In this document: positions 18,807-27,129 of the stretch, in pieces
How positions within the stretch are numbered: the first letter of the stretch is position 1
Layout of the letters: the number at the start of each line of letters is the position of its first letter
Made by a program: the position numbers and the translations under genes
Notes under the pieces: generated by a model
Database searches by the model: none
Seen by the model: the letters and a program-made list of their open reading frames with translations, nothing else
Told to the model about the DNA's origin: nothing
From: an uncultured Alphaproteobacteria bacterium
GTDB taxonomy: Bacteria > Pseudomonadota > Alphaproteobacteria > Methylaequorales > Methylaequoraceae
DNA length: 64,000 nucleotides
Direction: 5' to 3'
NCBI GenBank assembly: GCA_902537615.1
Contig: CACBBU010000005.1
Coordinates: 1 to 64,000, forward strand

Positions 18807-19859
18807 TTACTTCTTCTGAAGAACTTTTGCATCAAATTTTGCCAAAGATTTACCATCTTTTTCAAATTTTGCTCTTTCACCTTCAGGGAGTGGTATTAGG
18901 CCTTTGGGGACTAAATAACCATCATTTCCTATTGCCTTACTTGCTGTAAATTCTCTTACATATTCTTTAACACCTGGAATTACAGATGCATGAGCATTTT
19001 TTACATAAAAGAATAAAGATCTCGAAACAGGATACTTTCCAGAGGAGATTGCTTCAAATTCAGGAAAAACGCCATCAACCTTGGCGGCTTTCACTTTATC
19101 TCTATTTTGATCTAAAAAAGAATAACCAAAAACTCCTAATGCATTTGGATCAGCAACTAATTTTTCAATGATTAAATTATCATTTTCACCAGCCTCAACG
19201 AATGGACCATCTTCCCTAACGCTTCTACACTGCTTTTTATAAAGTTTTTTGTTAGATTTTTTTAAAGCTTTTCTTCCGGGAAACTTTTTACAGCCTCTTT
19301 CGATAGCAAGCTCGTTAAAAGCATCTCGCGTTCCAGAAGTTGGAGGCGGTCCAATAACTACAATAGGCTTGGCAGGAAGAGCTGGGTTAACTTCATTCCA
19401 CATTTTGTATGGGTTAGGTTTAACTGTGTTTCCTTCAGGGTCAGCTGGAACATCTTTTGCTAAAGCTAAGTAAACATCTTTTAAAGTTAGCTCTAACATT
19501 GGTGCAGATTTAGCATTTGCCATTGCAATACCATCGAAACCAACTTTAATTTCAGTAATGTCGGTAACACCATTTTTAGTACATTTTTTTACTTCTTTCA
19601 TCTTAATTCTTCTAGAAGCATTAGTTATATCTGGATGTTCTGTACCTAATCCAGCACAAAAAAGCTTTAATCCGCCCCCTGAGCCAGTTGACTCAATAAC
19701 TGGCGTTTTAAAACCACTTGTTTTTCCAAATCTTTCAGCAACAACTGTTGCAAAAGGATATACCGTTGAAGACCCAACGATTTTAATTTGATCACGTGAA
19801 CTGACCTGGCTAGATAAACCAATAGTCAGAGCAGCTGCGACTAACATAGTTTTTTTCAT
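18807..19859 (-). CDS. pstS: periplasmic phosphate-binding protein PstS
   Basis: A 350-residue substrate-binding protein with a Sec signal peptide (KK, hydrophobic core, likely cleavage after VSS near residue 21). Phosphate-contacting segments include IVGSSTVYPFATVVAERF, ESTGSGGGLKLFC, DITNASRRIK and PPPTSGTRDAF, the pattern of the long PstS subgroup. It captures periplasmic phosphate for PstCAB. A GAGAGGAAAA ribosome-binding site precedes the ATG, and a strong PHO box lies 62-90 bases upstream, so this gene heads the pst-phoU-phoB operon. Confidence 0.95.
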   Translation of the reverse strand: MKKTMLVAAALTIGLSSQVSSRDQIKIVGSSTVYPFATVVAERFGKTSGFKTPVIESTGSGGGLKLFCAGLGTEHPDITNASRRIKMKEVKKCTKNGVTDITEIKVGFDGIAMANAKSAPMLELTLKDVYLALAKDVPADPEGNTVKPNPYKMWNEVNPALPAKPIVVIGPPPTSGTRDAFNELAIERGCKKFPGRKALKKSNKKLYKKQCRSVREDGPFVEAGENDNLIIEKLVADPNALGVFGYSFLDQNRDKVKAAKVDGVFPEFEAISSGKYPVSRSLFFYVKNAHASVIPGVKEYVREFTASKAIGNDGYLVPKGLIPLPEGERAKFEKDGKSLAKFDAKVLQKK

Positions 19860-19920
19860 TATTTTCCTCTCTTTGTTGAAAAGTTAAGATTTAAAAATAA
19901 AGAATAATGAGGAAACAAAT

Positions 19921-19949
19921 ATTACAGAATTGTTACAGTTTTATGACAT
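19921..19949 (-). promoter_or_regulatory. PHO box upstream of pstS
   Basis: Read on the minus strand, three 11-base steps appear: TGTCATAAAA, then CTGTAACAATT, then CTGTAAT. This matches the tandem CTGTNAY repeats bound by PhoB. The core GTCATAAAACTGT occupies 19935-19947 and recurs exactly upstream of gapdh and of the porin. It lies in the 97-base gap between ppx and pstS. Confidence 0.85.
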
Positions 19950-19956
19950 AATTTTT

Positions 19957-21402
19957 TTAATTATTTTTGTATATGTTAGATATGTTTTCAATTCCCCTAT
20001 TAAGAGATTGACTGAAAACTAAATGAGGATCTTTATTAATTTTCAAGGATACTTTATTTTTTTTTGTCATACTAATTTTACAAAGCTTAAGAACTTTGTA
20101 GTTTAGTCTTCCGGTCAAATGATGGACTATTCTAAGCAACTGCCCAAGAACTTTACAACTTTCCAATTCACGCGGTGAAACTTTGTTTGTGTAAGTTGTT
20201 ACAAAATTATCTTTTATAGAGTTTGAATATCTGAAATAAAGAATTAAAGATAAAAGATACCTATCTTTTCTTTCTAAATGATTGAATGGATAATATAGAA
20301 TCTCTTCTAATGCAAAAACACGTCTGTGCTCTGGATGAATGTTGGCCCCTATATTCATCAACCAACAAGCTGCTTTGACAATTCTGTCGCACAATTTTAT
20401 GTTACCATCAAATGATTTTACCCAGTCGAAAATTTTTTTTACATCCCTGGTCTTTGCTAAATTTGAGATTTTCTTAACCTGCGAAAAAAAGGGATCACTT
20501 TCCTTTTCACTTATGTTTTTGTAAAGTATTCCTTCTCTTATTCCTGTATTTGTAAAATAGATATTTTTTATTTTAAATTTTTTTACAATTTTTTCTAAAA
20601 TAACAAGGCTGTAAGGAATTATCTGACACCTAGACTTAGAAATTTTTTTTAGGAAATTTTCGTTAATTGTACCCTCTTTAAATATTACTTTTCTGATTGA
20701 GTGAATAAAATTTTCAGCATTAACTGAGTAGTCTTGAATTATTTTAATCTCATCATTTTCGATATGCATGTGAACTTTTGCTAATGCCCTAAAGGACCCA
20801 CCTATTGCATAGAAATTTTTAAAGTTTTTAGATTCAATTTTTTTTAAATTTCTATCTATAAAATTTGAAACAATGACTCCATCTGGCTGACCTAAACCTT
20901 GAAGTACTACATGACCTAAATTTGATGACCCAAGAAATTCCGATTGGTCTCTTTTTTTTACTTTAACTAACTCTAGGCTTCCTCCACCAAAGTCTCCAAC
21001 TAATCCATTAACTATATTTCTTGAAAAAAATAAACCTTTTGCAGCGAGAAGGCCTTCTTCCTTTTCACTTAAAACTTTTAATCGAATTCCAAATTTTTTT
21101 AAAATTAAGTTTACCAATATTTGCTTATTTTTTGCTGTTCTTACAGCTGCAGATCCAAAAACAATGATATTTTTTTTCTTTATGTTTTTTGAAATCTCAA
21201 AAAATCTTTTTAAAACAATTATTAACTCCTCGATCATTCCTTTTGAAAAAGATCGATTAGAACATATAATTTTTCCTAAATTCATAACTACCTTTTCGTT
21301 GAAAATTGTATTTGCTGAATAACTAACTGAGTCAAAGATAACTAATCTAACTGAAGATGATCCAATGTCTATAACAGCGAAAGGAGATTTATTTTTTTTC
21401 AT
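19957..21402 (-). CDS. ppx: exopolyphosphatase / GppA-family phosphatase
   Basis: A 481-residue Ppx/GppA protein of the ASKHA fold. The first phosphate-binding motif is FAVIDIGSSSVRLVIFD (residues 8-24), the second is GDFGGGSLELVKV near residue 136, and IGGSFRALAKVH lies near residue 200. The C-terminal third is the HD-like helical region seen in longer Ppx proteins. It removes terminal phosphates from polyphosphate or converts pppGpp to ppGpp. Its ATG lies inside the ppk 3' end (14-base overlap), so it is the last gene of the gapdh-arsJ-ppk-ppx run. Confidence 0.9.
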   Translation of the reverse strand: MKKNKSPFAVIDIGSSSVRLVIFDSVSYSANTIFNEKVVMNLGKIICSNRSFSKGMIEELIIVLKRFFEISKNIKKKNIIVFGSAAVRTAKNKQILVNLILKKFGIRLKVLSEKEEGLLAAKGLFFSRNIVNGLVGDFGGGSLELVKVKKRDQSEFLGSSNLGHVVLQGLGQPDGVIVSNFIDRNLKKIESKNFKNFYAIGGSFRALAKVHMHIENDEIKIIQDYSVNAENFIHSIRKVIFKEGTINENFLKKISKSRCQIIPYSLVILEKIVKKFKIKNIYFTNTGIREGILYKNISEKESDPFFSQVKKISNLAKTRDVKKIFDWVKSFDGNIKLCDRIVKAACWLMNIGANIHPEHRRVFALEEILYYPFNHLERKDRYLLSLILYFRYSNSIKDNFVTTYTNKVSPRELESCKVLGQLLRIVHHLTGRLNYKVLKLCKISMTKKNKVSLKINKDPHLVFSQSLNRGIENISNIYKNN

Positions 21403-23491
21403 TTGCTTGTAAGTGTGAACCTCTACCAGATAACGATGGATTATTTATAAAAAAATTATGTGCAGAAAAAACATTTCTTTTTTTAATTTTTTTATATACA
21501 CCATTATGATCTAAAACCCAACTGTTTGTATTGTCTTTTAAATAACTAATCATTATCTGTTCTAAAACTTGCTTATGGACAGTATCATTGATAATTGGAA
21601 TAAAAGTTTCGACTCGCCTATCGAGATTTCTTGTCATCATATCAGCAGATGAAATAAAAATTTTATTTTGTCTATCTGGCATTTTTTTTCCATTTGCAAA
21701 GCAATATATTCGACTGTGTTCTAAAAATCTACCTACCAAGCTTTTAACAAAAATATTTTCAGATAAATTTTTAACACCAGGACGTAAACCACATATTCCT
21801 CTAACTATAAGAAAAATTTTTACTCCTGCTTGAGAGGCTTCATAAAGTTTATCGATGATTTCATCATCAATTAATGAATTAACTTTAATCCAAATTTCTG
21901 CTGGCAATTTTTTCTTTGAGTTAATTATTTCGTTATCAATGAGCTCTATCATAAAGTTTCTAAGTAAAGTTGGCGAATATGAAACCAACTGCATTTTTTG
22001 AGGTTTTGTATAACCTGTAATAAAATTAAAAATTTTTAAGGCATCATTCACCAATTCTTCGTTACAAGAAAAATACGATAGGTCTGTATAAATTTTAGCT
22101 GTAATCGGATGATAATTTCCAGTTCCAAAATGAACATAAGAGGTTATATCATCATCTTCTTGTCTTGAAATCAAAGAAATTTTTGCATGTGTTTTCCATT
22201 TGAGAAAACCATAAACAATGTTTACCCCTGATTTTTCAAGATCCTTTGCCCACTGTATATTTTTTTCCTCATCAAACCTTGCTTTTAATTCAACTACTGC
22301 TGTTACAGACTTCCCATTATTTGATGCTGTCTTTAATGCCTCGATAATTGGTGATTCAGAACTAGTTCTGTAAAGAGTTTGTTTAATTGAAATAACCTTA
22401 GGATCTTTTGATGCCTGTTGTAAAAAGTTAACTACAACATCAAAACTTTCGAATGGATGATGTATAAGTATATCCTTTTTTTTAATGGCAGAAAAACATT
22501 TTCCTTTAAAATCTAGTATTCTTTGCGGGTATCTTGATTTAAAAGGTTTGAAGCAAAGGGATAATTTTTTTTCATCAATTAGTTCATTAAGAGAACTAAC
22601 ATCTAAAATTGATTTTAAGCGAAAAATACTTTCATCTTTAACCTTTAAAGATTTTCTTAGAAAGTTTAGTAATTTCTTTTCTACTCTACCTTGAACGTAT
22701 AAACCAACAACCTCACCACGACGTCTTTTTTTTAATGCTGTTTCGAATGATAGAAGAAGATCCTCAGCTTCCTCTTCGAAATCTATATCACTATCTCTGA
22801 TTATTCTGATAAATGTATAATGAGCTAGTTTATAATCAGGAAAAATAGATTTTAAATTTTGTAAGATTATATTTTCAGAGCTTACGAAAATATCTTCTTT
22901 TTTACTTATTTTAAAAAACCTTTTTAACTTGGGAGGCAGAATAACTAAGGAATAAGAGGTTTTTCCAGCTTTATTTTTTAATGAGCAAACTAAGCTCAAA
23001 CTCAGATTTGGTAAGAAAGGAAAAGGATGCGCAGGATCAATTGCTAGGGGTGTTAGTGTTGAAAAGATTTTTTTCTCAAAGATTGTATAAATTATTTCAC
23101 GTTTTTTTTTTAAATTTTTTGGGGAATCAATGATTCTTATTTTTTCTTTCTCTAACTTTTCCCTCAAATCAGTTAAGATTAATTGTTGTTTTTTTAGAAG
23201 TATTTTCATAGATTTAGCAACCTCTTGGTATTGCTGTCTTGTAGTTCGTCCATCAGAGGTTCGGATAAAAATTTTTTTTTTGAGTTGCCTAAATAAACCA
23301 GCAACTCTTACCATATGAAACTCATCTAAATTATTTCCCGAAATCGATAAAAATCTTAATCTCTCAAGAATAGGGTTTTTATTATTTTGCGCTTCTTTTA
23401 GAACTCTTTCATTAAAATTTAACCAGGATAATTCTCTGTTAATAAATCTTTGGGGACTTTTTTTAATATTATTTTTATTTTTCCTTACCAT
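21389..23491 (-). CDS. ppk: polyphosphate kinase 1
   Basis: A 700-residue PPK1 that makes polyphosphate from ATP. The N domain starts FINRELSWLNFNERVLKEA. The catalytic C domains carry VHFGTGNYHPITAKIYTDLS, which includes the autophosphorylated histidine region, and the second phospholipase-D-like histidine in FLEHSRIYCFANG, plus SSADMMTRNLDRRVE. The start codon is only 3 bases after the arsJ stop, and ppx overlaps its end, so it is transcribed with the PHO-box operon that starts at gapdh. Under phosphate stress it would set polyphosphate stores together with Ppx. Confidence 0.95.
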   Translation of the reverse strand: MVRKNKNNIKKSPQRFINRELSWLNFNERVLKEAQNNKNPILERLRFLSISGNNLDEFHMVRVAGLFRQLKKKIFIRTSDGRTTRQQYQEVAKSMKILLKKQQLILTDLREKLEKEKIRIIDSPKNLKKKREIIYTIFEKKIFSTLTPLAIDPAHPFPFLPNLSLSLVCSLKNKAGKTSYSLVILPPKLKRFFKISKKEDIFVSSENIILQNLKSIFPDYKLAHYTFIRIIRDSDIDFEEEAEDLLLSFETALKKRRRGEVVGLYVQGRVEKKLLNFLRKSLKVKDESIFRLKSILDVSSLNELIDEKKLSLCFKPFKSRYPQRILDFKGKCFSAIKKKDILIHHPFESFDVVVNFLQQASKDPKVISIKQTLYRTSSESPIIEALKTASNNGKSVTAVVELKARFDEEKNIQWAKDLEKSGVNIVYGFLKWKTHAKISLISRQEDDDITSYVHFGTGNYHPITAKIYTDLSYFSCNEELVNDALKIFNFITGYTKPQKMQLVSYSPTLLRNFMIELIDNEIINSKKKLPAEIWIKVNSLIDDEIIDKLYEASQAGVKIFLIVRGICGLRPGVKNLSENIFVKSLVGRFLEHSRIYCFANGKKMPDRQNKIFISSADMMTRNLDRRVETFIPIINDTVHKQVLEQIMISYLKDNTNSWVLDHNGVYKKIKKRNVFSAHNFFINNPSLSGRGSHLQANEKK

Positions 23492-23494
23492 TCT

Positions 23495-24754
23495 TTAAAA
23501 AGCCTCTTTGTTAATACTCAATTTATTTGTAAAAAAGACATTAATCATTATCATTATTGTTGAAGTTGCTAAGCAAACAATTATGCCTCCAAATTGATAT
23601 GAAATTCCAGAAAATAGTGTTCCAAAGAATCTTCCAAATGCGTTTGCCATATAATAAAAACCTACATCTAAGGCAACCCTTTCTTTTTTCGTGAATTTTA
23701 AAATTAAATATGAATGTAAAGACGAATTTACGGCAAAGATAAATCCAAAAGTAATCAACAGAATAATAGTAATTATTAATTGTATTTGTTCGGATTTGCT
23801 GACTAAGTAAATTAAAAAAGTGAATATTAACAATGTTATAAATAAAAACTTACACCATTTTTTTGATTCATTTACTAATGATTGTTCAGATTTTATTTTT
23901 AAATTTATTATAGATGGTCCCATAGCTTGAACAATACCGTAGAAGATAACCCAAATAGCCATTAGGCTACCAACTATAAAAAATGGTGTTGAATTAGTTT
24001 GCTGTTCAGAAACTGAAAAAAAACTATAAAAATAAACAGGAACACCAACTACAAACCAAACATCCCTAGAGCCAAAAAGGAAAACTCTTGCTAAAGATAA
24101 ATAATTTATATTTCTTGATTTTGATCTAATATCAGAAAGCCTTACCTTTTTGTTACCGCTTGGTAGTTCAGAGGAGATAGAAATCATAACTATTGTTAAT
24201 ATTCCAACTAATAAAAGAATCATCAGAGTTAAAGAAGGTTCAAAACCAATAGTTGAAAGTAATAAGCCTCCAACAAGAAAACCTAACCCCTTTAAGGCAT
24301 TCTTTGAGCCAGTAAGAAATGAAACTAATTTAAATAAGTTTCCCTTTTTTTTTGATGAAATAAACTTTACAACTGATTTTGACGACATTTTTGTGAGATC
24401 TTTTGCAATTCCACTAAAGCCCTGTACGATCATAACATAGATAATTGACAGCTCTAAAGCCCAACTTTTATCAAGCATTAAAAGTAGCGTTAAAGAGACT
24501 ATTTGAATTGACAAACCAGAAAACAACGTACTCTTTAGACCAAATCGTGAAGCTAACCAACCTCCGAAGTAATTCGTAATAATCCCTGCTAACTCATAAA
24601 CAAGAAATAGGTAAGCTAGTTCAATGGGTGTAAACCCCATAGAGTGAAAATGTAATAAAACTATCATTCTCAGAGCACCATCGGTGAGCATGAAAGACCA
24701 ATATGAAAGTGTTATTAAAAAGAAAGTTTTCTGTTTTTGATAAATATTTTTCAC
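23495..24754 (-). CDS. arsJ: ArsJ-type organoarsenical efflux MFS transporter
   Basis: A 419-residue major-facilitator protein with about 12 membrane segments. The N-terminal stretch LSYWSFMLTDGALRMIVLLHF and the region GFSGIAKDLTKMSSKSVVKF followed by FLTGSKNALKGLGFLVGG are the characteristic pattern of ArsJ as I know it, rather than of generic MFS permeases. ArsJ exports 1-arseno-3-phosphoglycerate, made when GAPDH uses arsenate in place of phosphate. The GTG start overlaps the gapdh stop by 4 bases (GTGA), preserving the known gapdh-arsJ pairing. No arsR, arsC or acr3 gene is in the window; the regulator here appears to be PhoB. Confidence 0.85.
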   Translation of the reverse strand: MKNIYQKQKTFFLITLSYWSFMLTDGALRMIVLLHFHSMGFTPIELAYLFLVYELAGIITNYFGGWLASRFGLKSTLFSGLSIQIVSLTLLLMLDKSWALELSIIYVMIVQGFSGIAKDLTKMSSKSVVKFISSKKKGNLFKLVSFLTGSKNALKGLGFLVGGLLLSTIGFEPSLTLMILLLVGILTIVMISISSELPSGNKKVRLSDIRSKSRNINYLSLARVFLFGSRDVWFVVGVPVYFYSFFSVSEQQTNSTPFFIVGSLMAIWVIFYGIVQAMGPSIINLKIKSEQSLVNESKKWCKFLFITLLIFTFLIYLVSKSEQIQLIITIILLITFGFIFAVNSSLHSYLILKFTKKERVALDVGFYYMANAFGRFFGTLFSGISYQFGGIIVCLATSTIMIMINVFFTNKLSINKEAF

Positions 24755-25749
24755 AAAAATGACCCTACCATCTGGGATACATCTATTAGTCGCTCAGCAT
24801 AACCAATTTCATTATCATACCACGCATAAATTTTTACCTGTGTTTCGTTAATAACCATTGTACAATCAGCATCAATTATTGCTGACCTTTTATCACTTAG
24901 GTAATCAGTAGAAACGAGTGGTTTTTCCTCATAACCTAATATTCCTCTAAGTTCTTGTTCAGAAGCTTTTTTAAGAAGATTATTTATTTCTTTCTTGTTT
25001 GTTTTCCGAGAAACTTCAAATACACAATCAGTTAAGGATGAATTTAAAAGAGGTACTCGTACGGCTTGACCATTTAATTTTCCTAGTAATTCAGGATAAA
25101 TTAGAGTAATTGCTTTAGCGCTTCCTGTGGTTGTTGGAATTAGAGAATTCAGTGCAGATCTTGCTCTTCGAAATTCTTTATTTGCCTTATCAACTATTGT
25201 TTGGGTATTCGTTGGGTTGTGAATTGTTGTAATTGACCCGTGTTTTATACCTATATTCTCATGAATTACTTTAACAATCGGTGCAAGACAGTTAGTAGTA
25301 CAGCTTGCAGCAGTAACTATATCGTATTTTTTGGAATCGTAGATATCTTGATTAACCCCGTAAACAATGTTAGCTATATTTTCATCTTCAATGGGAGCAG
25401 AAACGACAACTTTTTTAACACCCATGTTAAAGTAATTCAAAAGTTTAGATCTTGATTTATAATAACCAGTACAATCAATAATAATATCAACATCTTCCAA
25501 CTCAATATTTTCAATAGTAGAGCTTGTTTGAAAGATTATTTTTTTATCATTTATAGTGATAGATTTCTCATCATTACTAAAATCAGCATCCCATTTTCCA
25601 TGAACTGAGTCATATTCAAGAAGATGACGATGTAAATCAATCGTTCCCGAAGAATCATTTATCCAGGAAACTTTAGCCTCTCTCTCAATAAGTGCTTTAA
25701 GTGCAAACTTTCCAATCCTTCCAATTCCGTTGATTCCGTATGTAACCAT
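24751..25749 (-). CDS. gap: ArsJ-associated glyceraldehyde-3-phosphate dehydrogenase
   Basis: A 332-residue type I GAPDH. The NAD-binding start reads YGINGIGRIGKFALKAL, the catalytic cysteine is Cys150 in AASCTTNCLAP, and the C-terminal catalytic-domain motifs RRARSALNSLIPTTTGSAKA and WYDNEIGYAERL are intact. It should oxidise glyceraldehyde-3-phosphate, and with arsenate would form 1-arseno-3-phosphoglycerate, the ArsJ substrate. Coupling to arsJ (4-base overlap) and a PHO box 20-40 bases upstream argue that it is the arsenate-detoxification copy rather than the glycolytic enzyme. I cannot tell whether another GAPDH exists elsewhere. Confidence 0.88.
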   Translation of the reverse strand: MVTYGINGIGRIGKFALKALIEREAKVSWINDSSGTIDLHRHLLEYDSVHGKWDADFSNDEKSITINDKKIIFQTSSTIENIELEDVDIIIDCTGYYKSRSKLLNYFNMGVKKVVVSAPIEDENIANIVYGVNQDIYDSKKYDIVTAASCTTNCLAPIVKVIHENIGIKHGSITTIHNPTNTQTIVDKANKEFRRARSALNSLIPTTTGSAKAITLIYPELLGKLNGQAVRVPLLNSSLTDCVFEVSRKTNKKEINNLLKKASEQELRGILGYEEKPLVSTDYLSDKRSAIIDADCTMVINETQVKIYAWYDNEIGYAERLIDVSQMVGSFL

Positions 25750-25770
25750 TTGATATCGTTACTTTGAGAT

Positions 25771-25789
25771 TGTTACAGTTTTATGACTG
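25771..25789 (-). promoter_or_regulatory. PHO box upstream of gapdh-arsJ-ppk-ppx
   Basis: On the minus strand: CAGTCATAAAA followed by CTGTAACA. The 13-base core GTCATAAAACTGT (25775-25787) is identical to that of pstS, and the match extends through TAACA. It ends about 20 bases before the ATG of gapdh, so the transcript would have almost no leader. Confidence 0.8.
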
Positions 25790-25834
25790 TTTTAACGGTG
25801 TTTTACAAACGTCCTATCAAATTAATAGTTAAGT

Positions 25835-25870
25835 CCACCATGTCCTAATTATACTTTTAGGTCATGATGG
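25835..25870. terminator. stem-loop between gapdh promoter and the lysine-rich protein gene
   Basis: CCACCATGTCCTAA (25835-25848) pairs with TTAGGTCATGATGG (25857-25870) at 12 of 14 positions around an 8-base loop. It lies 10 bases past the stop of the minus-strand lysine-rich gene, where a terminator would sit, but there is no clear U-tract on that strand. It may instead be an operator or an RNA-stabilising hairpin. Confidence 0.4.
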
Positions 25871-25879
25871 ATTTAAACA

Positions 25880-26536
25880 CTATTGTTGACTAGGTTCCTC
25901 TTTTTTAGTTGCACTAGTAGGAGATGTGATATCAGTTTTTATATTTATATTTTGAGCGGAAACTTTATCAAGAGAACCATTTGGCTTTGTAGCTTTTAAT
26001 TTGTTTGATTTCGATGGTTTCTTGGGTTTCATCAAACTGATTTTTTTATTCAACTTTTTATTGTTATTTTTTAGTTTGCTTATCGTCTTTTTTGGTTTTT
26101 TTAGTTTGCTCACTAATTTTTTATTAGTATTTTTGAGCTTACTAATTGTCTTTTTTGGTTTTTTTAGTTTGCTCGCTAATTTTTTATTTATATTTTTGAG
26201 CTTACTAATTGTTTTTTTTGGTTTTTTTAATTTACCCTCTAATTTTTTTTTTGACTTTTTTAATATATCAAGTTTTTTAAGAGGTTTGTTTAACTTTATA
26301 ACTTTAGCTTTTAAGTTTGCATTCTTTTTTTTTAAACTTTTAATAGCTTTTTTTGCATCAGATTTCTTTTTGACGCTTTCAATTGCTAAGCAACTTAGAC
26401 CTACAAATTTTGGCAATTTCTTAGATCTTTTTAACTTTTTTGGATCTAGACCAGTTAATTTAGCAAATCTTTTATTTGATATTTTGTTTTTTTTTTCCCA
26501 GCGTTGAAGCTGTTTAGGTTTTGTTAATAATTTCAT
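25880..26536 (-). CDS. lysine-rich repeat protein with N-terminal HTH-like segment, unknown function
   Basis: A very basic 218-residue protein of no family I recognise. Residues 5-57 (QLQRWEKKNKISNKRFAKLT and so on, ending PKFVGLSCLAIESVKKK) align with the whole of the small HTH protein encoded at 27,130-27,333, suggesting a shared XRE-like ancestry. Residues 60-100 are helical and lysine-rich. Residues 103-165 are three tandem 21-residue units beginning LKKPKKTISKLKN, probably a coiled coil or a DNA-binding tail. The C-terminus (170-218) is low-complexity K/P/S/T with an acidic end. It could be a nucleoid-type DNA-binding protein; that is inference. GAGAGGAAAT precedes the start. Confidence 0.65.
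   Translation of the reverse strand: MKLLTKPKQLQRWEKKNKISNKRFAKLTGLDPKKLKRSKKLPKFVGLSCLAIESVKKKSDAKKAIKSLKKKNANLKAKVIKLNKPLKKLDILKKSKKKLEGKLKKPKKTISKLKNINKKLASKLKKPKKTISKLKNTNKKLVSKLKKPKKTISKLKNNNKKLNKKISLMKPKKPSKSNKLKATKPNGSLDKVSAQNINIKTDITSPTSATKKEEPSQQ
26042..26230 (-). repeat. tandem 63-base coding repeat (three units)
   Basis: Three consecutive in-frame 63-base units encode the 21-residue repeats at residues 103-123, 124-144 and 145-165 of the lysine-rich protein. The units are close to identical (LKKPKKTISKLKN followed by I, T or N, then NKKL), indicating recent expansion; such arrays can change copy number by slippage. Confidence 0.75.
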
Positions 26537-26578
26537 TAATTTCCTCTCTTTAAATAGTTAAATTATCAGTGCTTATTG

Positions 26579-26595
26579 TACGCACTTATTGCGTA
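26579..26595. promoter_or_regulatory. palindrome TACGCA-N5-TGCGTA, operator-like site 1
   Basis: A perfect 6+5+6 inverted repeat (TACGCA, CTTAT, TGCGTA) between the lysine-rich gene (start at 26536) and the small unknown gene (stop at 26614). It is 43 bases upstream of the lysine-rich gene's start, a position suited to controlling it. It shares arms and 5-base spacing with the sites at 27013 and 27041. Confidence 0.6.
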
Positions 26596-26613
26596 ATGTC
26601 AATATGTTATTAC

Positions 26614-26913
26614 TCAGAAATTCTTAATTATATTATTAATTTCAATTCGATTGAATAATTTGTCATTGGAGGTTTTCTTGAAGTAATCAAGCTGACTATG
26701 GGTTAAGCAAATAGTAATCTTTTTTTCTAGAGTTATCCCATTATTTTCAAAATTACTAGAAGCTTTTAACTTTCCATTAATAATTCTCGAAGTGTACGTA
26801 CAGACTACTTCTGAATTGTGTCTAAAAGAATTATCTGCTTCAATATCTTTAATAAAACCCTCAGAATCATAGAGTGGTCCAATAAAGGTTATGAAAACTA
26901 ACACCCAATTCAT
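26614..26913 (-). CDS. small hypothetical protein
   Basis: An open frame of 99 residues that I cannot assign. It begins with a short hydrophobic segment (MNWVLVFITFIGPLY) that could be a signal peptide or anchor, followed by a polar region with two cysteines (VVCTYTS, ITICLTH). No clear ribosome-binding site precedes the ATG. Its place between two palindromic operator-like regions suggests it belongs to the same cassette as the HTH genes. It could also be a non-coding frame. Confidence 0.4.
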   Translation of the reverse strand: MNWVLVFITFIGPLYDSEGFIKDIEADNSFRHNSEVVCTYTSRIINGKLKASSNFENNGITLEKKITICLTHSQLDYFKKTSNDKLFNRIEINNIIKNF

Positions 26914-27012
26914 TTATTAACTTTTTTTTTGTCCTGAGTTTTTTTTTTGTTTAATACAAATTGCCAATATACTAAATGTCCAAGCATATAAATCCTTTCA
27001 AAGTTTTATCCA

Positions 27013-27029
27013 CACGCAATATTTGCGCA
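27013..27029. promoter_or_regulatory. palindrome CACGCA-N5-TGCGCA, operator-like site 2
   Basis: Imperfect 6+5+6 inverted repeat (CACGCA, ATATT, TGCGCA) in the 216-base gap between the divergent small gene (start 26913) and the HTH gene (start 27130). Same design as sites 1 and 3. Confidence 0.55.
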
Positions 27030-27040
27030 CTATAATTAAT

Positions 27041-27063
27041 AAATACGCACCAATTGCGTATTT
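27041..27063. promoter_or_regulatory. palindrome AAATACGCA-N5-TGCGTATTT, operator-like site 3
   Basis: A perfect inverted repeat with 9-base arms (AAATACGCA and TGCGTATTT) around CCAAT, 67 bases upstream of the HTH gene and 28 bases centre-to-centre from site 2. The near-integral number of helical turns would place two bound dimers on about the same face. Confidence 0.65.
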
Positions 27064-27129
27064 GTCAATATTATTTTTTATATTTGTTTGTTTTTATTAT
27101 TTATCTATACTTAAAAACTGGTCGAATTC

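Noticed and set aside
26001-26507. Long plus-strand open frame of 168 residues opposite the lysine-rich gene
   Set aside because: It is a Phe/Leu-rich mirror of lysine codons (AAA/TTT) with no ribosome-binding site and is best explained as the shadow of the minus-strand gene.
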